Program-made: the position numbers and the translations under genes | Source: Welwitschia mirabilis | Taxonomy: Eukaryota > Gnetophyta > Gnetopsida > Welwitschiales | Assembly: GCA_051453625.1 (NCBI GenBank) | Contig: JBOZIK010000001.1 | Span: forward strand, 202,915,717 to 202,979,716 | Length of the DNA stretch: 64,000 nucleotides | Direction of reading: 5' to 3' | Shown: positions 35,285-48,234 of the stretch, piece after piece | Position numbering within the stretch: the first letter of the stretch is position 1 | How the letters are laid out: every line of letters begins with the position of its first letter | The notes under the pieces: generated by a model | Database searches by the model: none | The model's input: the letters and a program-made list of their open reading frames with translations, nothing else | What the model was told of the DNA's origin: nothing

Positions 35285-35807
35285 TTTAAAATAATTCCCC
35301 TAAATTAACTGTTACTTTACCTGATGGAGTTTTCTTTGTTTGCCTTTATTGGATTACCTTTTAAAGTTGGCATCTCTTCTGTAATATTAGTAAAGTGATC
35401 ATCATTTTAAAAATTTATTTAGCATTCTAGGATGCCTTTAAAAATATCTTTCCATTTTATATAAGATAACTTCATCATCATCAAAATCCCAATCATTGTG
35501 GCTATTGTTAAGATATATGATTTCTTGTTCATTAGTAGTTATACCTTCATGAGAAATTGACAAGGAATAAATGTATAAAGAAGCTTAAGTAAGTATTTTA
35601 TTATTTTGGGACCTTGATTCAAGTAAGTACCTCAAACCTATTTGTAATTCCTAATGTTTTAATTGTTCTTTAGGCATTTTCTCTAGTTTTTATAGAAGTA
35701 CTATATAAGTTTCTTTATTGATCAAAGAACTACACATATGTTTGTCTATCATTTTTTAAAGATACTATCTTGAGTTATACTAGGTGGGATAAAAACTATT
35801 GAGATAA

Positions 35808-35840
35808 ATTTTCCTCCTCAATGTTATGCTTTATTTTTCT
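35808..35840 (-). repeat. Stub of the Tat 5' LTR
   Basis: CAATGTTATGCTT at about 35824 with a C/T-rich lead matches the outer end of the Tat LTR (25880 and 58748). Similarity stops after about 30 bases. Confidence 0.4.
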
Positions 35841-35849
35841 TTAAACAAT

Positions 35850-38800
35850 AATAATTAAAAATTATATTATAAAGTAGTAATTATAGATAAGGGGGCACAA
35901 GCGTGCCTCCATGGGATAGTACAAGGAATTGAGACTACAACATAACCAAATCATAAAGTAAAATTGTACATGATGCTAGAATAAAAAAAAAAGGCATTAA
36001 CAACAAAAATGGAATCAAAACATGGGAGACCTATGGCTGATGGGATTAATGATAAGAGTAGGAAAAACTGAGATGAAACCATAAGAATAAAAGGTAGATT
36101 AAAATCTCCTGCAGCTTGGGAATAAGTGAATGTGGTGGTTTTAGATCAGAAGCCTATCCATTTCATCCATAATAACCTTGAAAGCCTAGTTTAATTCTTT
36201 AAACTCCTCTACTCTTGCTTTGTTCTTATCAAGGTGAAGTCTCAATGCCTTCTTTCAAAAGATTGTTTTGTTGGTACTTAGAGAAGTTCTATGTCCAATG
36301 CCAAGTATTAGAAAGGGACATCTCTTCATTTCTTGAATTATGGCATATAACATCTCCCTTATTACTTACTTCATATCCATATATTCTTGTATGATATGAT
36401 GTTTTCTCTATATATTGGAATCTATTTAGTTCTATGGCTCTATCTCCTTACTAGACTTGGAGCTTTCTAACTTCTTAGAAGAAGTTTTCTCTTGATCCTG
36501 CTTAGGCTAGACTTGCTTCACTTACTCTATAGTATGATATTCACTAGGAAATAAAATTAGTTTTGCTTATTTTCTTGAGTCAAGGATGGAGTTACCTCCC
36601 TTTAAGACTATGAAGAACTTGGCTCATTCACCCACTCTTCTTGAGTACTTTTCATATGCTTGGTCTTCTTCCTCTTTTTTCACATGAATACTAGTTTTAT
36701 ATTGATGCCTTCTGCGATGGGGAAGGGAAAGGAGCCTTCCTTCTCATCCTAGAATCCCTTGTAGATCTCTAAAGGTCCATTACTAGTCTAGAGTGCTAGG
36801 TTATATCTTTTTCCTTATCATTTAAATAAACAAATAAGGCAAGTTGATGTGATGCCTTTTAATATAGGGCCTTAAGAAAGATGAATTGTAAACCAGAGAG
36901 ATTTAAGTAATAACTTAATTAAATGAAGTATTTATTCACTAACTTAGCCTCCAAATCCCACAGAAGTAGAACCACTTTTCTACTAATGTAACCACTGGAA
37001 AGTTTAGGAGTGCCTCCTAGGAAGAAATGGAAGGCCTTCCTTTGCCCTCTGCAAATAAGGGGTATTCTCTCTTCTTCCACAAGAATTTCTAGAAGATAGC
37101 TAGTGATTATTTAGTGACTTTAATTAAAATTCTTATAAAGGTAGTTCTATCTCCTCTTCATTATCTATAAAATAAGGCAATATCAAAGTCTGGATTTCCC
37201 TTTAGATTATGTAGTAGAATTTTCCATCCTGGGGCCTACACCTTATTTCATAGATCCTGGTAGCTTTTAAAGAGGCTGGTATTTAGTGGTTCATGCATTG
37301 AAGTGACCCCCATTGCCATGCAAATTTGCAAGTAATACCATCAAATTATTCTAGCTATATTAATAAGAAAGAAGAGGGAGGCATTATTTAAAATGAAATC
37401 ATTATGAGTATGCCAAATCTACCACAAGGTTAGGTGAATCTCGTTTAATGCTTACCTCATAGTTTCCTATCTAGTTGTGTAATAGTTAATCATTAATTCC
37501 ATTAAATTTGTACTCCACTTGCACTGATGGAAGAGATGGTGAATATCTTTCTGATTAGACTAGCAGATCGAGCATGTAGAGGAAACTTGGATGTCACATT
37601 TGATAAGTTGGTCTATTGTTAAAAGTTTATTATGATTCTTGAGTCAATAAAATATCTTAATTTTGTTAGGGATTTTCTCCTGCCAGAATCTTTTCTTAAC
37701 TTCATCCTCGCCATATTTCCTAACCAAGATTGATTTAGACGTATCCTTGTTAGTTATTCCTAGCTTGATCAAATCTCTTTTGGCTTTTGATAAGTGCTTT
37801 AAAATGTAGAACTTCCCTTCATTTATAATTCAAGATGGGTATTTATAATTAATTAGTTCACTCTAAGGCTGTCCTTTGATCAATAATATCTTGATAATTT
37901 TATGAGCTTTCATAAGTAAGCAATCTTCTAGTTTATGAAATTCCCAACCTCCTATAGTCCTAGGGTAAGCAATGAGGCCTCATTTGTAGAGATGGATGTA
38001 GCTTATATTCTTGCCTCTACACTAGATGAACTCCTTCAGCATCTTATTGATTTTTTAATTATGAACTTGGAGGGGTAAGGAGAAGGGGGAAATAATAGAG
38101 GCTTTGTAATTGAAAAGTAATTAGAAAGGTTTTTTGCTAGAATAATCTTTACTTTTGAAGAGAGAAATTTATTTAATCAAGTATTACATTTTTTCTAAAT
38201 ATTCTTCATGATAAAGTTCCAAGTTAGGGATTTATACTAGTTTCTAAGGGAAATTCCTAGGGAGATGTCTTATAGATCTTCTAGTTTGGTGTTAAAGATT
38301 CAAGTGATATTGCCCATCTTTATGATGCTCTTTCTAATGATATGTATTCTAGAATTGTTCTAGTTAGTCTTGAGTCTTATGGCCTCAACAAAAATGTTCA
38401 TAGTTTTTTTGATGGCTTTGGCTTGTTAATAGGAGGCTTGAATCATGATGATTGTATTGTTTATGTAGTGATTATTAATGAACATTTGGATTTCTATTTT
38501 CATTTTTGAAACTCAATTTCTTTTGAGAATTCCATGTAAAACATTAATAAAAAATAGAAATAGATAGGGAAATTTAGATCTATTATTGTTAACCTTTATA
38601 CTAAATTCGGTTGAAGCTTGCATATCTAGCCAAAGGTAAGTGATAACAGAGTTAAAGTCAATTTTCATTAGGATAGTACCTAAGTCCTTTCAGCTTATAG
38701 AATCATAGGATTTTGCTATATTATTGTGCTATTAATTTGTGATTATTTGATAAGGTTTTATGAGCTATTTTGCAGGACATTTTCTCAAGTTTAGGTGTAA

Positions 38801-38950
38801 TTTTGAGGATTTTGGAGAATTGATAGAAGATCTCAGAAATGTACAATTCTTAGCAAGATTTGAGGCATTTAAGATACATTCTAATACACAGAGCTTTAGT
38901 GGAAGATTTCTAATAAAAAGGCTTACTTCTCCCTAATTAGATGATTAAAT
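35850..38950 (-). pseudogene. LINE, ORF2 C-terminal half and 3' end (minus strand)
   Basis: On the minus strand from the right: near 38620-38300 a reverse transcriptase segment with 'FPYLFLFFINVL', then a decayed ADD-like 'NTIIMIQAS' and 'SRIHI'. Near 37600-37500 a zf-RVT domain with 'CSIC', 'DIHHLFHQC' and a following W. Then comes a 3' region whose end near 35950-35880 resembles plant LINE 3' ends (GGAGGCACGCTTGTGCCCCC on the minus strand). Stops are frequent. Its 5' end abuts the Athila-like leader at 38956. Confidence 0.78.
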
Positions 38951-38955
38951 AAAAC

Positions 38956-40400
38956 TGTCATCCCCTTTATGGTCCCCACGATAGGCAGGACGATGACACC
39001 ATTAAGATGCTGATATGAACTATTAAAACATTGTCGAGTCATCATGCTAAGTCACATTTTGTAATGAGTTGTCATCTCCATCATTGTTTGGATGACACTA
39101 GCACTGTAACCAACTTTGATAACCAAATCTTAACTATTTTATCCTTTCTTATCTATAAAAAAAGGGCATTTTTGGAGTACCTTCTATTTGTTTATACTAT
39201 GTTTTCTTATAAATAAGTTCCTACTTTGATTCTTCTATCTATTTTTTTCACATCATAGATTCTTGTGATAGGAGATCGAAGGGTAGGATATCTATCTCAA
39301 GTGTTGTAGAAAGATGTTCCCTTGGTAGAGAGCTGTGTATCCTCCATCGAGGCATGACTATTTTGTAATCTAGAAGTTGTTACCTCTTAATATAAACTTT
39401 ATTTTCTTTATTGCATATTACTTTGTTAGATGACCCTTATGGTTTATGTTTCCCTTAATCTTGTGACAAATTCTTGGGTGATATAGATAATTAAGAACAA
39501 CCTTTGTTAAGGTTGAAAGCAAGTAGTGTAGTTTCATTTTGCATTGCATGCAAATTAGTTGCATTTTGCATTTGCATTGAATTCTTTATTTTCCACATTA
39601 TTATTTAATTTTAGCTCTTATTTACTTTGTGAAAAATAATCCTTAGTCTCATCTCATAGTCTTTAATAAGAATACAACATTTGGGTTTACTCCCACTCAT
39701 ACTAGTGTGTTGTCTTATATAAGAAATCTATTTTATTTATGAAATGACAGAATCATTTTGAGTATAAATACATACACAAATACACATTGCAACAAATTAG
39801 CATCATTGCTAGCAAAGGATACTAAGGAGTATGAGGATTGTTGTTGGTTGGGTAAGTACATTGAATTTTCCTTTGCTTACTTATTTATAGTGATGTTATA
39901 TTTTAATTAGGATCTATAGGTTTTATTTTTTGTTTGAAGTTTTTCAATTTTAGTTTTCAATAATATAATATTTGTTGTCCTATTTGTTGTCCTCATGACA
40001 GATAAGACAATAGCCTATGATCTTAGTTTTTTAATTTTTATTTTCATATTTTTGTTTTCTATAATAAACTTAGTCTTTATTGTCTCCTTTATCGTCTAGA
40101 TGATTAAGAGGAAGATAGTCTGTGTTTTTCTAGTTTTTAGCTTTCTATTCTGTTTTTGTTTTCTGATTTCTCTGTTCATCATCTCTTATGTCATCCCCAC
40201 GATAGATAGGATGACAGCTTTGTTTTTAATTTGTTTTCTATTTGTAGGATGCTATGACGTAGTCAACATAGAAAAGAGATATTAAAGAGAAAAGCTGTTG
40301 ATAAAGAAGAATATTAGAGAAGGACTAGTAGACCTAGAAAATGAATCAGAAAAATAATCTCCAGGTGCATATAATATTTCTTCTGAGTTATTTTTTTTTG
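38956..40400 (+). mobile_element. Possible Athila-like LTR/leader with inverted-repeat motifs
   Basis: Starts TGTCATCCCC at the end of LINE similarity and runs to the gag-like region. It has three short inverted repeats TGTCATC...GATGACA (38956-38998, 39070-39097, 40189-40216). I found neither a clear primer site nor a matching second LTR in the window, so the LTR call rests on position and the TGTCATCCC start. The frames at 39031 and 40100 look like chance. Confidence 0.4.
40189..40216 (+). repeat. Perfect inverted repeat TGTCATCC-N12-GGATGACA
   Basis: Eight-base arms around 12 bases containing CCACGATAG, a core also found at 38975-38984 in the first inverted repeat. Confidence 0.85.
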
Positions 40401-41921
40401 AATCAAATCCCATAGAAGAGAATTTAGAAGGAAAAAAACCAATTTACAATATCGAGTGCCTTCCAAAAATAAAAACAAGTTCTAAAATTTTCTACCCCTA
40501 ATTCTCATGCAAATCTTATGCTAAGGGGATTACTAGCAAATAAGAAATGAAAAATTCAAACGCATTTTGATCTACCCCTAAGAGATGATGTTAAGCTTAA
40601 AAACTTAAATGTCTATCTAACTTTTAGTGGTGAATACGATAAGGATCCCCTTCAAGATATTGCAGATATTGAACAATTAATTCTTACTTTAGGGAATGGG
40701 AAGAAAAAAATTAGTGATAGAACATACATGGTAATCTTTCCCATGACCTTGAAAGGTAGAGCTAAAAATTGGATAAAAATTATACCCCATAAAAATTTAA
40801 AAACTTAGGATCAAGTGTAAGAAATTTCATTAAAATATTCATGAGTGAAGAAACCACTAGAAAAAGGAAAAAAGGAAGTAACAAACTTTCAACAAAAACC
40901 TAATGAGAATTATGCTTCCACATACAAATGTTTTCTTTATAGTAACTTGCTCTAATCCAGTAGATGCTTTTTCATGAAAAGAAATTATTAACTACTTTTA
41001 TAGTGGAATAAATCTCTATACAAAACAATTTGTAGACTTCTTTTAAACCTTATGAATATCACATTAGAAAATGCCTGGACAAAGTTAGAAGAACTTGTGA
41101 AGGTTAGTCAAACTTGGTCAGCATCTAAAAAAAACTAAATTGTAGGCTAACTCATTAAAAATTTAAAAGAATTTAAATAAGAAAAGAAGGTAGATTACAA
41201 CCCTATGAATTTAATAAGAGACTTTACAATAACCTTGGAGAAATACATTGAAATAATTTTAGATGCCAAATCAACAACTGAGAGAAATGTTATGGCAACT
41301 TGTAACTTATGTGAGAACAATTACCACATAACTAAAAACTATCTTCTATTATCAACATACAAAGGTAGAATACTTGAATAAGTTTATGCTTTTAATCAAA
41401 CATCTTAAAACTTCTGAAATCAAAATTAGGCACAACCTAGATTTAATACTTATTTCTAAAATAACTCTCAATCCTTTAGAAACTGATTCAAAAATTTAAA
41501 TTTTTGACTAAGTTCATCAAACTTTCAACATCCCATTAATCCATTCTCAAATTTTTTGGATGAATTTAGGAAATTATAAGAAATAAAAAATGCTAAACTT
41601 GATAACTTTCCTTCAACAAATAATGTTGGCAAATAAAAAACCACAAGGGTCAATGGTAATACAACCTTTACCAAGTTCTAATAAAATAAGAAAAGATTGT
41701 AAGGTTGTAACAAGGAGTGGATAAGAAATAAAACCTCATCCATATGAAGTATCAACCTCCTAAACAAACATTCAAAATGATGAGGGAGAAGAGGAAGATA
41801 TTGAAATATTAGAAGATTATAACTTCCCTTCTCTTGGTAAAAACAAAAAGAAAAATTTTTCACAACAATAACTAGCTACTCCTTGGCTTGATAGGCTTAA
41901 AAACATTTCAACTTTCAATAA
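40401..41921 (+). pseudogene. gag: Athila-like Ty3/gypsy gag (broken)
   Basis: Translation at about 40600-40810 gives 'FSGEYDKDPLQDI' and 'FPMTLKGRAKNWIKIIP', the Retrotrans_gag pattern. Further on are 'QQKPNENYASTYKCF', then a knuckle at about 41300-41340, CNLCENNYHITKNY, with the last Cys changed to Tyr. Near 41695 is a 'VVTRSG' motif that in Athila precedes the protease. Multiple frameshifts. It is cut at 41922 by Sirevirus LTR sequence. Confidence 0.75.
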
Positions 41922-42174
41922 AAATCAGGCTTGGATAGAAGCTGATCATCAATAGTGGAGTAGGGGATTTCTCGAACCACTATAAATCTTATGTGCTTCT
42001 TATTGATATTTTTGTGCTTTCTGTTATTTAGTTTTTTAGAATAGTTTTAGTTTACTTGCACAAGCTTTTTAGTGTTCATTTCAAGTAAAGTTATGTTTGT
42101 GAAGTTATTTGATTAAATTTTTAGAATCCTATTCACCCCCCCTCCTCTTAAGGTTCTCAATTCTACAAATTATA
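41922..42174 (+). repeat. Right end of a Sirevirus LTR
   Basis: Shares 'gaagctgatcatc', 'gaaccactataaatc' and a C-rich, 'ggttctca' end with the 10-17 kb LTRs, and its first 77 bases are identical to the end of the 6-7 kb copy. It ends near TTCTACA with no primer site after it. The left junction inside the gag relic lacks an LTR start, so it is a truncated or misjoined fragment. Confidence 0.72.
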
Positions 42175-45100
42175 AGAACCACAAATGTAAAAGAGCTAAG
42201 ACTTCTTGATCATAGGTTAAAGTGTCTAAAACTTAAGGAGGATTCTTTAAGAGGTTGTAGTTGGAAGCCTATTTTAAACAGCACAAAGAATAAAGAGATA
42301 CCTAAGGATGTGTCATTTTTAGTGGATTTACTAGCATCAACTATATATTCCATAGTAAACTATATGCTTCATGGGCAATTTAACTCAATTCAAGATATGA
42401 ACATGTTACCTCTTAGCAACATCAATTAAGCATCTAATTAAAACATGGAGGAATCTCCATCAATGAGTTAATCAGTATCCCAAACTTTGAGAGGTCAATA
42501 ATACTATAAACTTTAGTAATGACTTACTATAAATATGAATTTTGTAGAGTTATTTTAATGTGCTTTACTTTCTCAATACAACAGTTATGATCAAACACTC
42601 TCTAACTAAACTTGTTCATGGATGATAAGGAGGTGGCTAGGTTGTTAACTATGTGTCGACTAATTCAAACCCAAGGGATAACTAAATAAGATGAAAATAA
42701 TATTTTCATTGGGTTAAAAATGCATCTTCTACTTGAAGAAAAATTTTGGATAATACTTACTATATCACATATAAAATATGTTTAGATGATGCCAACCATC
42801 CTACAGATAAATTAGTGCATCATTCTGAAGAGTCTAATTTAAGATCTGCTTCAGAATTCAGCAATTTGATCTTAAAGAGCAAACACTCTATTTTGAAAGA
42901 CCTAATGTGTTTCAACAAACATTAGAAAACATGAAATATTGCTGAAATGCTTTAAACAAGGTCTCTACAATTTCAAGTTCTTTTACTCTGAAAGAGAGGC
43001 ATGAAATTTTAGTATCTTAAGATATTAACAATTTCACTCAGTAGGTGTATTGACTCTCTTATATGAATGTAATTGTCTAGGATAAATCCTATACATTAGA
43101 GTAGCTCCTATCCCTGCTTGATGCTAGGAAATCATTCTTCAAGGAAATAGATCTACTTCTAGTATTAAGTTGAAGTCTGATGGTGTTCTTCTACTAAAGT
43201 TATCCCTAGAAGCTAACATCTAATTATTAAAAAGTCTATGGTTATAAATGCCATTTTAGCCCCTTCTAGCCCTTACTACCAACATTTTTAAAGGCCAAGT
43301 TTCTAGGTAAAAAAATATTGTGACAAGTTTACTAGGTCAACATCTTATGAATTTTACCTATTATGCTAATCATGTAAATCTTAGTCTAATTCGATGTCAA
43401 GTATAAAATCTACATAGTACTAGTGCGATGTTGTCAATGGGAGAAATGTCATTGAGGTTTCAAACCCTAAGTTCTTCATTTCTATGATGAATAAGTTCAT
43501 CTACATAATTGGGAAATTCTCATGCATTATGATTTGATCTCTCTCCAAAACACATCATCTTTTGCAATTAAAAAAAGGCCTGTAATTTCATGTTGAAGGA
43601 TCAAATTATATAAACTTGAGTTATTTTCTCTCAAATCATGAATATAAGGAGTCACACAAGACAATATAAAGCTAAGATAGACCACAAAAAAATAGCTATT
43701 GTGGAACCTTTGAAAGCCTAAATGAAATCGTCAAAGAGATGTATGACTTATAATGATATGAAGGTATCAAAAGTAATTGAATTTAAAAATTCGAACAAAA
43801 TTTAATGAAATATTTTAAGAGTGTCATGCTTTATAAAAGAAGTTTAAAGACTAAATCCATAATATAAGACCATTTAGAAAGGACTCTGTAAGAATCTTTG
43901 TAATACTTGCTGTAGGCATTAGGTTTGTTTCTATGTATTCTTCACCCCCTTCTTTATTTTATAGATGATGTGTTGAAAATATTAGTTCTTCTTTAATTAC
44001 TTTAACCTATATACTTTTCATGTAGTAAATGACCTTTTAACTGGGTAGTGCAATTCTTAAGTATTCAAGCATGCATGCAATTGATTCCCTCTGGTAGTTA
44101 GGACAAGCCATGCTATTGCAAATTCAAGGAGGTATCATAATTTTTGTGCTACTTCAAGAGCAACGGACCTTCTGATCTTTTAATTAAGTCATAACTGTCT
44201 TTAGGTGTCATCAAAGAATCAAAGATTAAGAAACTAACCAAATGAGAGAGAACTATTTATAATTAAACAAACCTATATAGAAATAGTCCTAGCTATGATG
44301 GCTCCTATGAAATAAATGGAATCTAATGCTTGGACTCTTTTGCATTCATCATGATCTAGGAACCTACATTTGTTTCATGAAATCCAAGAATACTCAAAGG
44401 ACATCATCCATTAGAGCACACCTTGAGTACATTACGATGAGTCTATTTGAAAGGAAGAGGTCATATTTTATTAACTAACATTCAGACAAAGAATACAGTG
44501 GATATGGAATTTTTTTGGGTCTTTGTTAGCTACTTTTACAACCTAATTCTACATGGGAGAAAACTCAAGGCTCAATATTCATAGGCATAAGAGGCCATTC
44601 AAAGGAAAAATCGGATGCATAAAGTTTGACTTTGGAATTCTAGAAATTATTAAAGAATCATAGCATTTCCTGCTAAGAATGATACTATATTCTGGTATAT
44701 TAAGCCTAAGTTACTAGGTAAATGGGTCTCTAACTCAGATAGGACCCTGATAGAAGATAAAAAAGGATATGTTGTAAATAAGATAATAGAATTATAAAAT
44801 CCCAATGCTAGTCTTCAACTAACTACTTTGTAGTCAATGCGATTCTTCCATCTTTGTGTAGTTCGTGTAAAGGCACTAGCTATTGGATATAATCTTTCCA
44901 TAACTTTGTAATTCTACTTAGCACCTATTTCTTCCTTTCTTCCCAGGATTGAGATATTTTGTTTTATTCTAAATCGTAATCATTGATTCTAGAATTTGGA
45001 TTCCATTTTAAGAAACTACACCTAGATTATCATTGCCTCAAGGATTTTATTCAACTTCCTTTTCCATTTCCAGTACCTGGTTCCCTAAATGATTCAAATC

Positions 45101-46038
45101 CTGTTAATGAGGCTAAAAGGACTCACTAGAAACATGCAACATAAACTCAGTAAAATCTTCCTTTTGAAACCCTCATTCAATTACTTTGATAATTTTAAGG
45201 ATGAAATTCACTTGACTAGGAACCAAATTAGAAAACACAACTTAAACAAATAGTTATGCTTAGACACAAAAGTGGAATTGTTACAACCTTATAGTCCTGT
45301 GATGCTGTTTGTGCATACATGATATGGAGGGATCTTACCTTATTGGGTGCACTCATAACATAGGTCCAAATTATAATTCTCTCTTATTTAGTAGGTTTGG
45401 TTCCTTGCTAATGTGATAAGCTCTAGTTTTAATTGTTTTACATATTTTTTTAATATAGCAACAAAGTTGTCAATAAAGGTTTTTTGACCATTGGCAGGTA
45501 TTTGGGAGGTAGGAATGAAATGTGATAAGATAATTTTATACCATCTTTATTATATTATAAATAGAGAGTAGATCTCTCTTTCTATGATAAATATGTTTAA
45601 TTCCTTAAAATGTTAAAGCTATGAATAATTTATTGATAAGTTGATTAACTTATTTTATGTAAGTAGTAGCAATAAGTTCATTCTTACAAAACCCTACTAA
45701 ATGACCAAATTGTAAAATATGAAATCACCCATTCTAAACATAGGTAGTTACTATAGATATTACCTAGAGCGTTTACTCATTTAATTAGTGGAATCTTTTG
45801 AACTATTACATTTACAATTTCATTACTAGTTTTAATAGGACATAGGAAGTCTTATATATATTTACATACATTCCATTTTCAAGTTCTATTCTTAATCTAG
45901 ATTCATGAGAAAAGCCTTAGAGGATAAATATCCTTGAATGTTATATATTTAGGTTATAATACCTTTTAAGAAATAAAATAGATGTATTGTAGTAAAGAAT
46001 TAAAATTTCTTTTTCAAGTTTCAAGGACGACCCTTTTT
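42175..46038. other. Unassigned 3.9-kb stretch
   Basis: The frame ending at 42429 and short frames elsewhere match no family I recognise. The position suggests internal gypsy sequence ahead of the purine tract at 46039, but no integrase or chromodomain pattern was seen. The base composition is slightly less AT-rich than the neighbouring spacers. Confidence 0.45.
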
Positions 46039-46052
46039 AAGGGGTGGAGAAA
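46039..46052 (+). promoter_or_regulatory. Polypurine tract before the gypsy LTR
   Basis: AAGGGGTGGAGAAA follows a 'tttcaaggacga' sequence, the usual end of Del/Tekay-type internal regions, and directly precedes the LTR start. Confidence 0.75.
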
Positions 46053-46540
46053 TATCACATCCAGATTTTTCAAGTTCATGAATATACCTTAAAAACTAAA
46101 TTAAAATAATTTTATTATTATAAAGTCTACAAGTTAATGTAATTATTGTATTTATATTCTAGAAAATTTTATGCTTAAAAGTTATTCATGTTGTATTAGC
46201 TATAATATTATTTTATTGTTGTAATCCTTAGTAATTATGATCTTGGATGGCAAAGTTAGTGGTTTTAATAGTGGGTAAATTAATGGATTTCATTAATATT
46301 ATTTTCAATTACAAAATTATTGCATCATCTTTTATTTTACTTGGAAAAAAATATATATTATTATGTGATGGTTTTTTAAATTTTTTATTTTAATGAAATA
46401 TAATATTATTTAATATATTAAGCACCCAATGACTAGGCAAGTAATGATGAGGTGTTATGTAACCCTTGCCCCCTTAACCACCCTCCTTTATGATGTTTTG
46501 TCTTCATATTCTCATGACCCTTCACATTCCACCAAGCCTC

Positions 46541-46585
46541 AGTTATAAAAAAGACCCTCCTTATTCTTTCATCTTATAAATAAGA
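46541..46585 (+). promoter_or_regulatory. Duplicated TATA box in the gypsy LTR
   Basis: TATAAAAAAGACC at 46543 and TATAAATAAGACC at 46575 lie 32 bp apart in a short tandem duplication, followed by C/T-rich sequence as expected near an LTR transcription start. Confidence 0.6.
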
Positions 46586-46984
46586 CCTTCGTTCTCTTTT
46601 CATCTTCTTTCATTTTTGGAGAAGCTTTTATTGAACCTTAAATCTTGGATAAACCTTCGAACCTTCGAGCCTTAGAATTATGGGGAGTTCTCAAATCTTT
46701 GTTTTAATCTGGGTATGGTTTTTATTTAATTCTTGCACCCTTATTTGGTGCTTTTCTTGCATGCATTTCTTTATGCATTTACATTTTACACATTTTCTGG
46801 TAAAAATTGAAAACTTATTAGATGTACATATTATTGGTACTCGAAGAAATGCATTCTTGATTTCAAGTCCTAGTTTTTACTACTTTCTCATGGAAATCTT
46901 CTTGAATTTCTATTCTTATTGAAGATATTTGTTTGATAATACATCTTGATTATGATTTCTTGATACTTTGGATTCTTAAAATCT

Positions 46985-47205
46985 CATGGAATGAGTTTTC
47001 CATAAATTGCCAGATGAGATAGTGGAAAGTGAGAATCTATTGATTGATTCATTAATTATACCACAGATCATTGAATGAGGTAGTGGACTCCATAGCTCGT
47101 CAGATGAGGCAATGGAGTAAGAGAATATATTATGAGAAATCCATAGATAACTTAGAGAGGTAGTGGACCCCACAGATTACTAAATGATTCAGTGGAGGGA
47201 ATTGA
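46985..47205 (+). repeat. Hairpin repeats in the gypsy LTR, second copy
   Basis: Five copies of the CATAGAT...ATGAGGTAGTGGA unit, corresponding to 60-290 in the other LTR, each with independent changes. Confidence 0.68.
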
Positions 47206-48234
47206 AAAATATTATGATGAAAAATGTTTGAAAAAATAGTTATTTTATCATATCATATTCATGAGACTATCCTTTTGAGATCCTTGATATAATCGTTGTT
47301 CCTTGCATTATTAAAATCTTGAGACTTGGTACCTTAAACTTTCCTTACTTAGACCATACTAGGAGCTGTGAAATTTTCACAGTTCTCACTTCATAATTCT
47401 TGTATTAAATAGGTGACAAAACTGGAGCTTGTTTACCAAGGAGGATAAAGAAAAGAGAAGATTATCTTTTCCAAATTATGTTAAGAAACTATTTTGGAGT
47501 GAGACTTGTACTTGTTGAAAATATTAAATTCTTTTATATTATAATTATCTTGAAAATACATTAGATGTTGGATTTTGTACATATTTCTTGAGATTATTTC
47601 AATGAAATACGAAGTTTGACTATACATCTCTTGCAGAAATTTATTGAGAATTTATCTTAGAATGAAATCTAATAGTTCTTTATGAATCTTGAAATTTTCA
47701 GCAATTGTGGTCTTGACAATATCTTTTAAAATTGAATCATGTATAATTTTGGTTATAGCTTTGAACACATAATCGTAGATGTGACTGATCTCCTCATTGA
47801 AAATCTTTTTATTCCCATTGTCATATTTCTTACAAGAAGTTTATATATAACTTGCTAGAATGAATCATGATATTATAGAATTGTTATGTTTTTAAAAATT
47901 TAATTAGACAATCATTAATCTACTATCTCTTATAATAGGTTATTTCCATTCATGAAAAGATGGAACAATTAAGGTATCATGGAGGAGAGGGCCACATTAG
48001 AGAGAGTTATTATTAAAGGAAGTTATAATTACTTGAGATGGACATTACAGAGCTGAAGTTTCTATTAAAAACATGGTTAATTTATAATTAATGCATATGA
48101 TAGAGGGGAAGGATGAGGACTTAACTCTTTGGTAAATAAGGAACATTTGTAAATTTTAAAGTTAGAAATGTGGGTGTTACAATTTGGTATTAGAGCTAGA
48201 TGAAGTTTTTAAGGATGAAATTTCAGACATTACA

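Larger units (their letters stand above)
25872..35840 (-). mobile_element. Tat-lineage Ty3/gypsy element (minus strand)
   Basis: Read on the minus strand the order is: LTR stub, gag (about 35284-34230), protease (33806-33400), foreign block, reverse transcriptase (about 30600-30080), RNase H, a second RNase H (about 29450-29080), integrase (28672-27594), purine tract and 3' LTR (26912-25872). A second RNase H between RNase H and integrase marks the Tat lineage. All genes carry stops. The 5' LTR is reduced to about 30 bp at 35808-35840, next to a LINE 3' end. Confidence 0.87.
46053..48234 (+). repeat. Ty3/gypsy LTR (3' LTR, about 2.2 kb)
   Basis: Starts TATCACATCC (decayed TGTCACATCC) after a purine tract and aligns with 1-1322 from 46940 on. 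The end is either 48181 (GTTACA before an ATTTGGTATTAGAGC site) or 48234 (GACATTACA, the limit of similarity). The frames at 46680-46922 and 46976-47173 lie inside it and are not genes. Confidence 0.82.

Noticed and set aside
40100-40285. Hydrophobic 61-codon frame that looks like a membrane peptide
   Set aside because: The T-rich sequence gives Phe/Leu/Val codons by chance, and the stretch contains the inverted repeat at 40189.
42109-42429. 106-codon plus-strand frame as a possible host gene
   Set aside because: It starts within Sirevirus LTR sequence and the remainder has no recognisable domain or splice context.
46680-46922. 80-codon frame starting MGSSQIFVLIWVWFLF, signal-peptide-like
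   Set aside because: It lies wholly within the gypsy LTR downstream of its TATA boxes; the corresponding part of the other LTR is only partly visible, so no coding conservation is shown.
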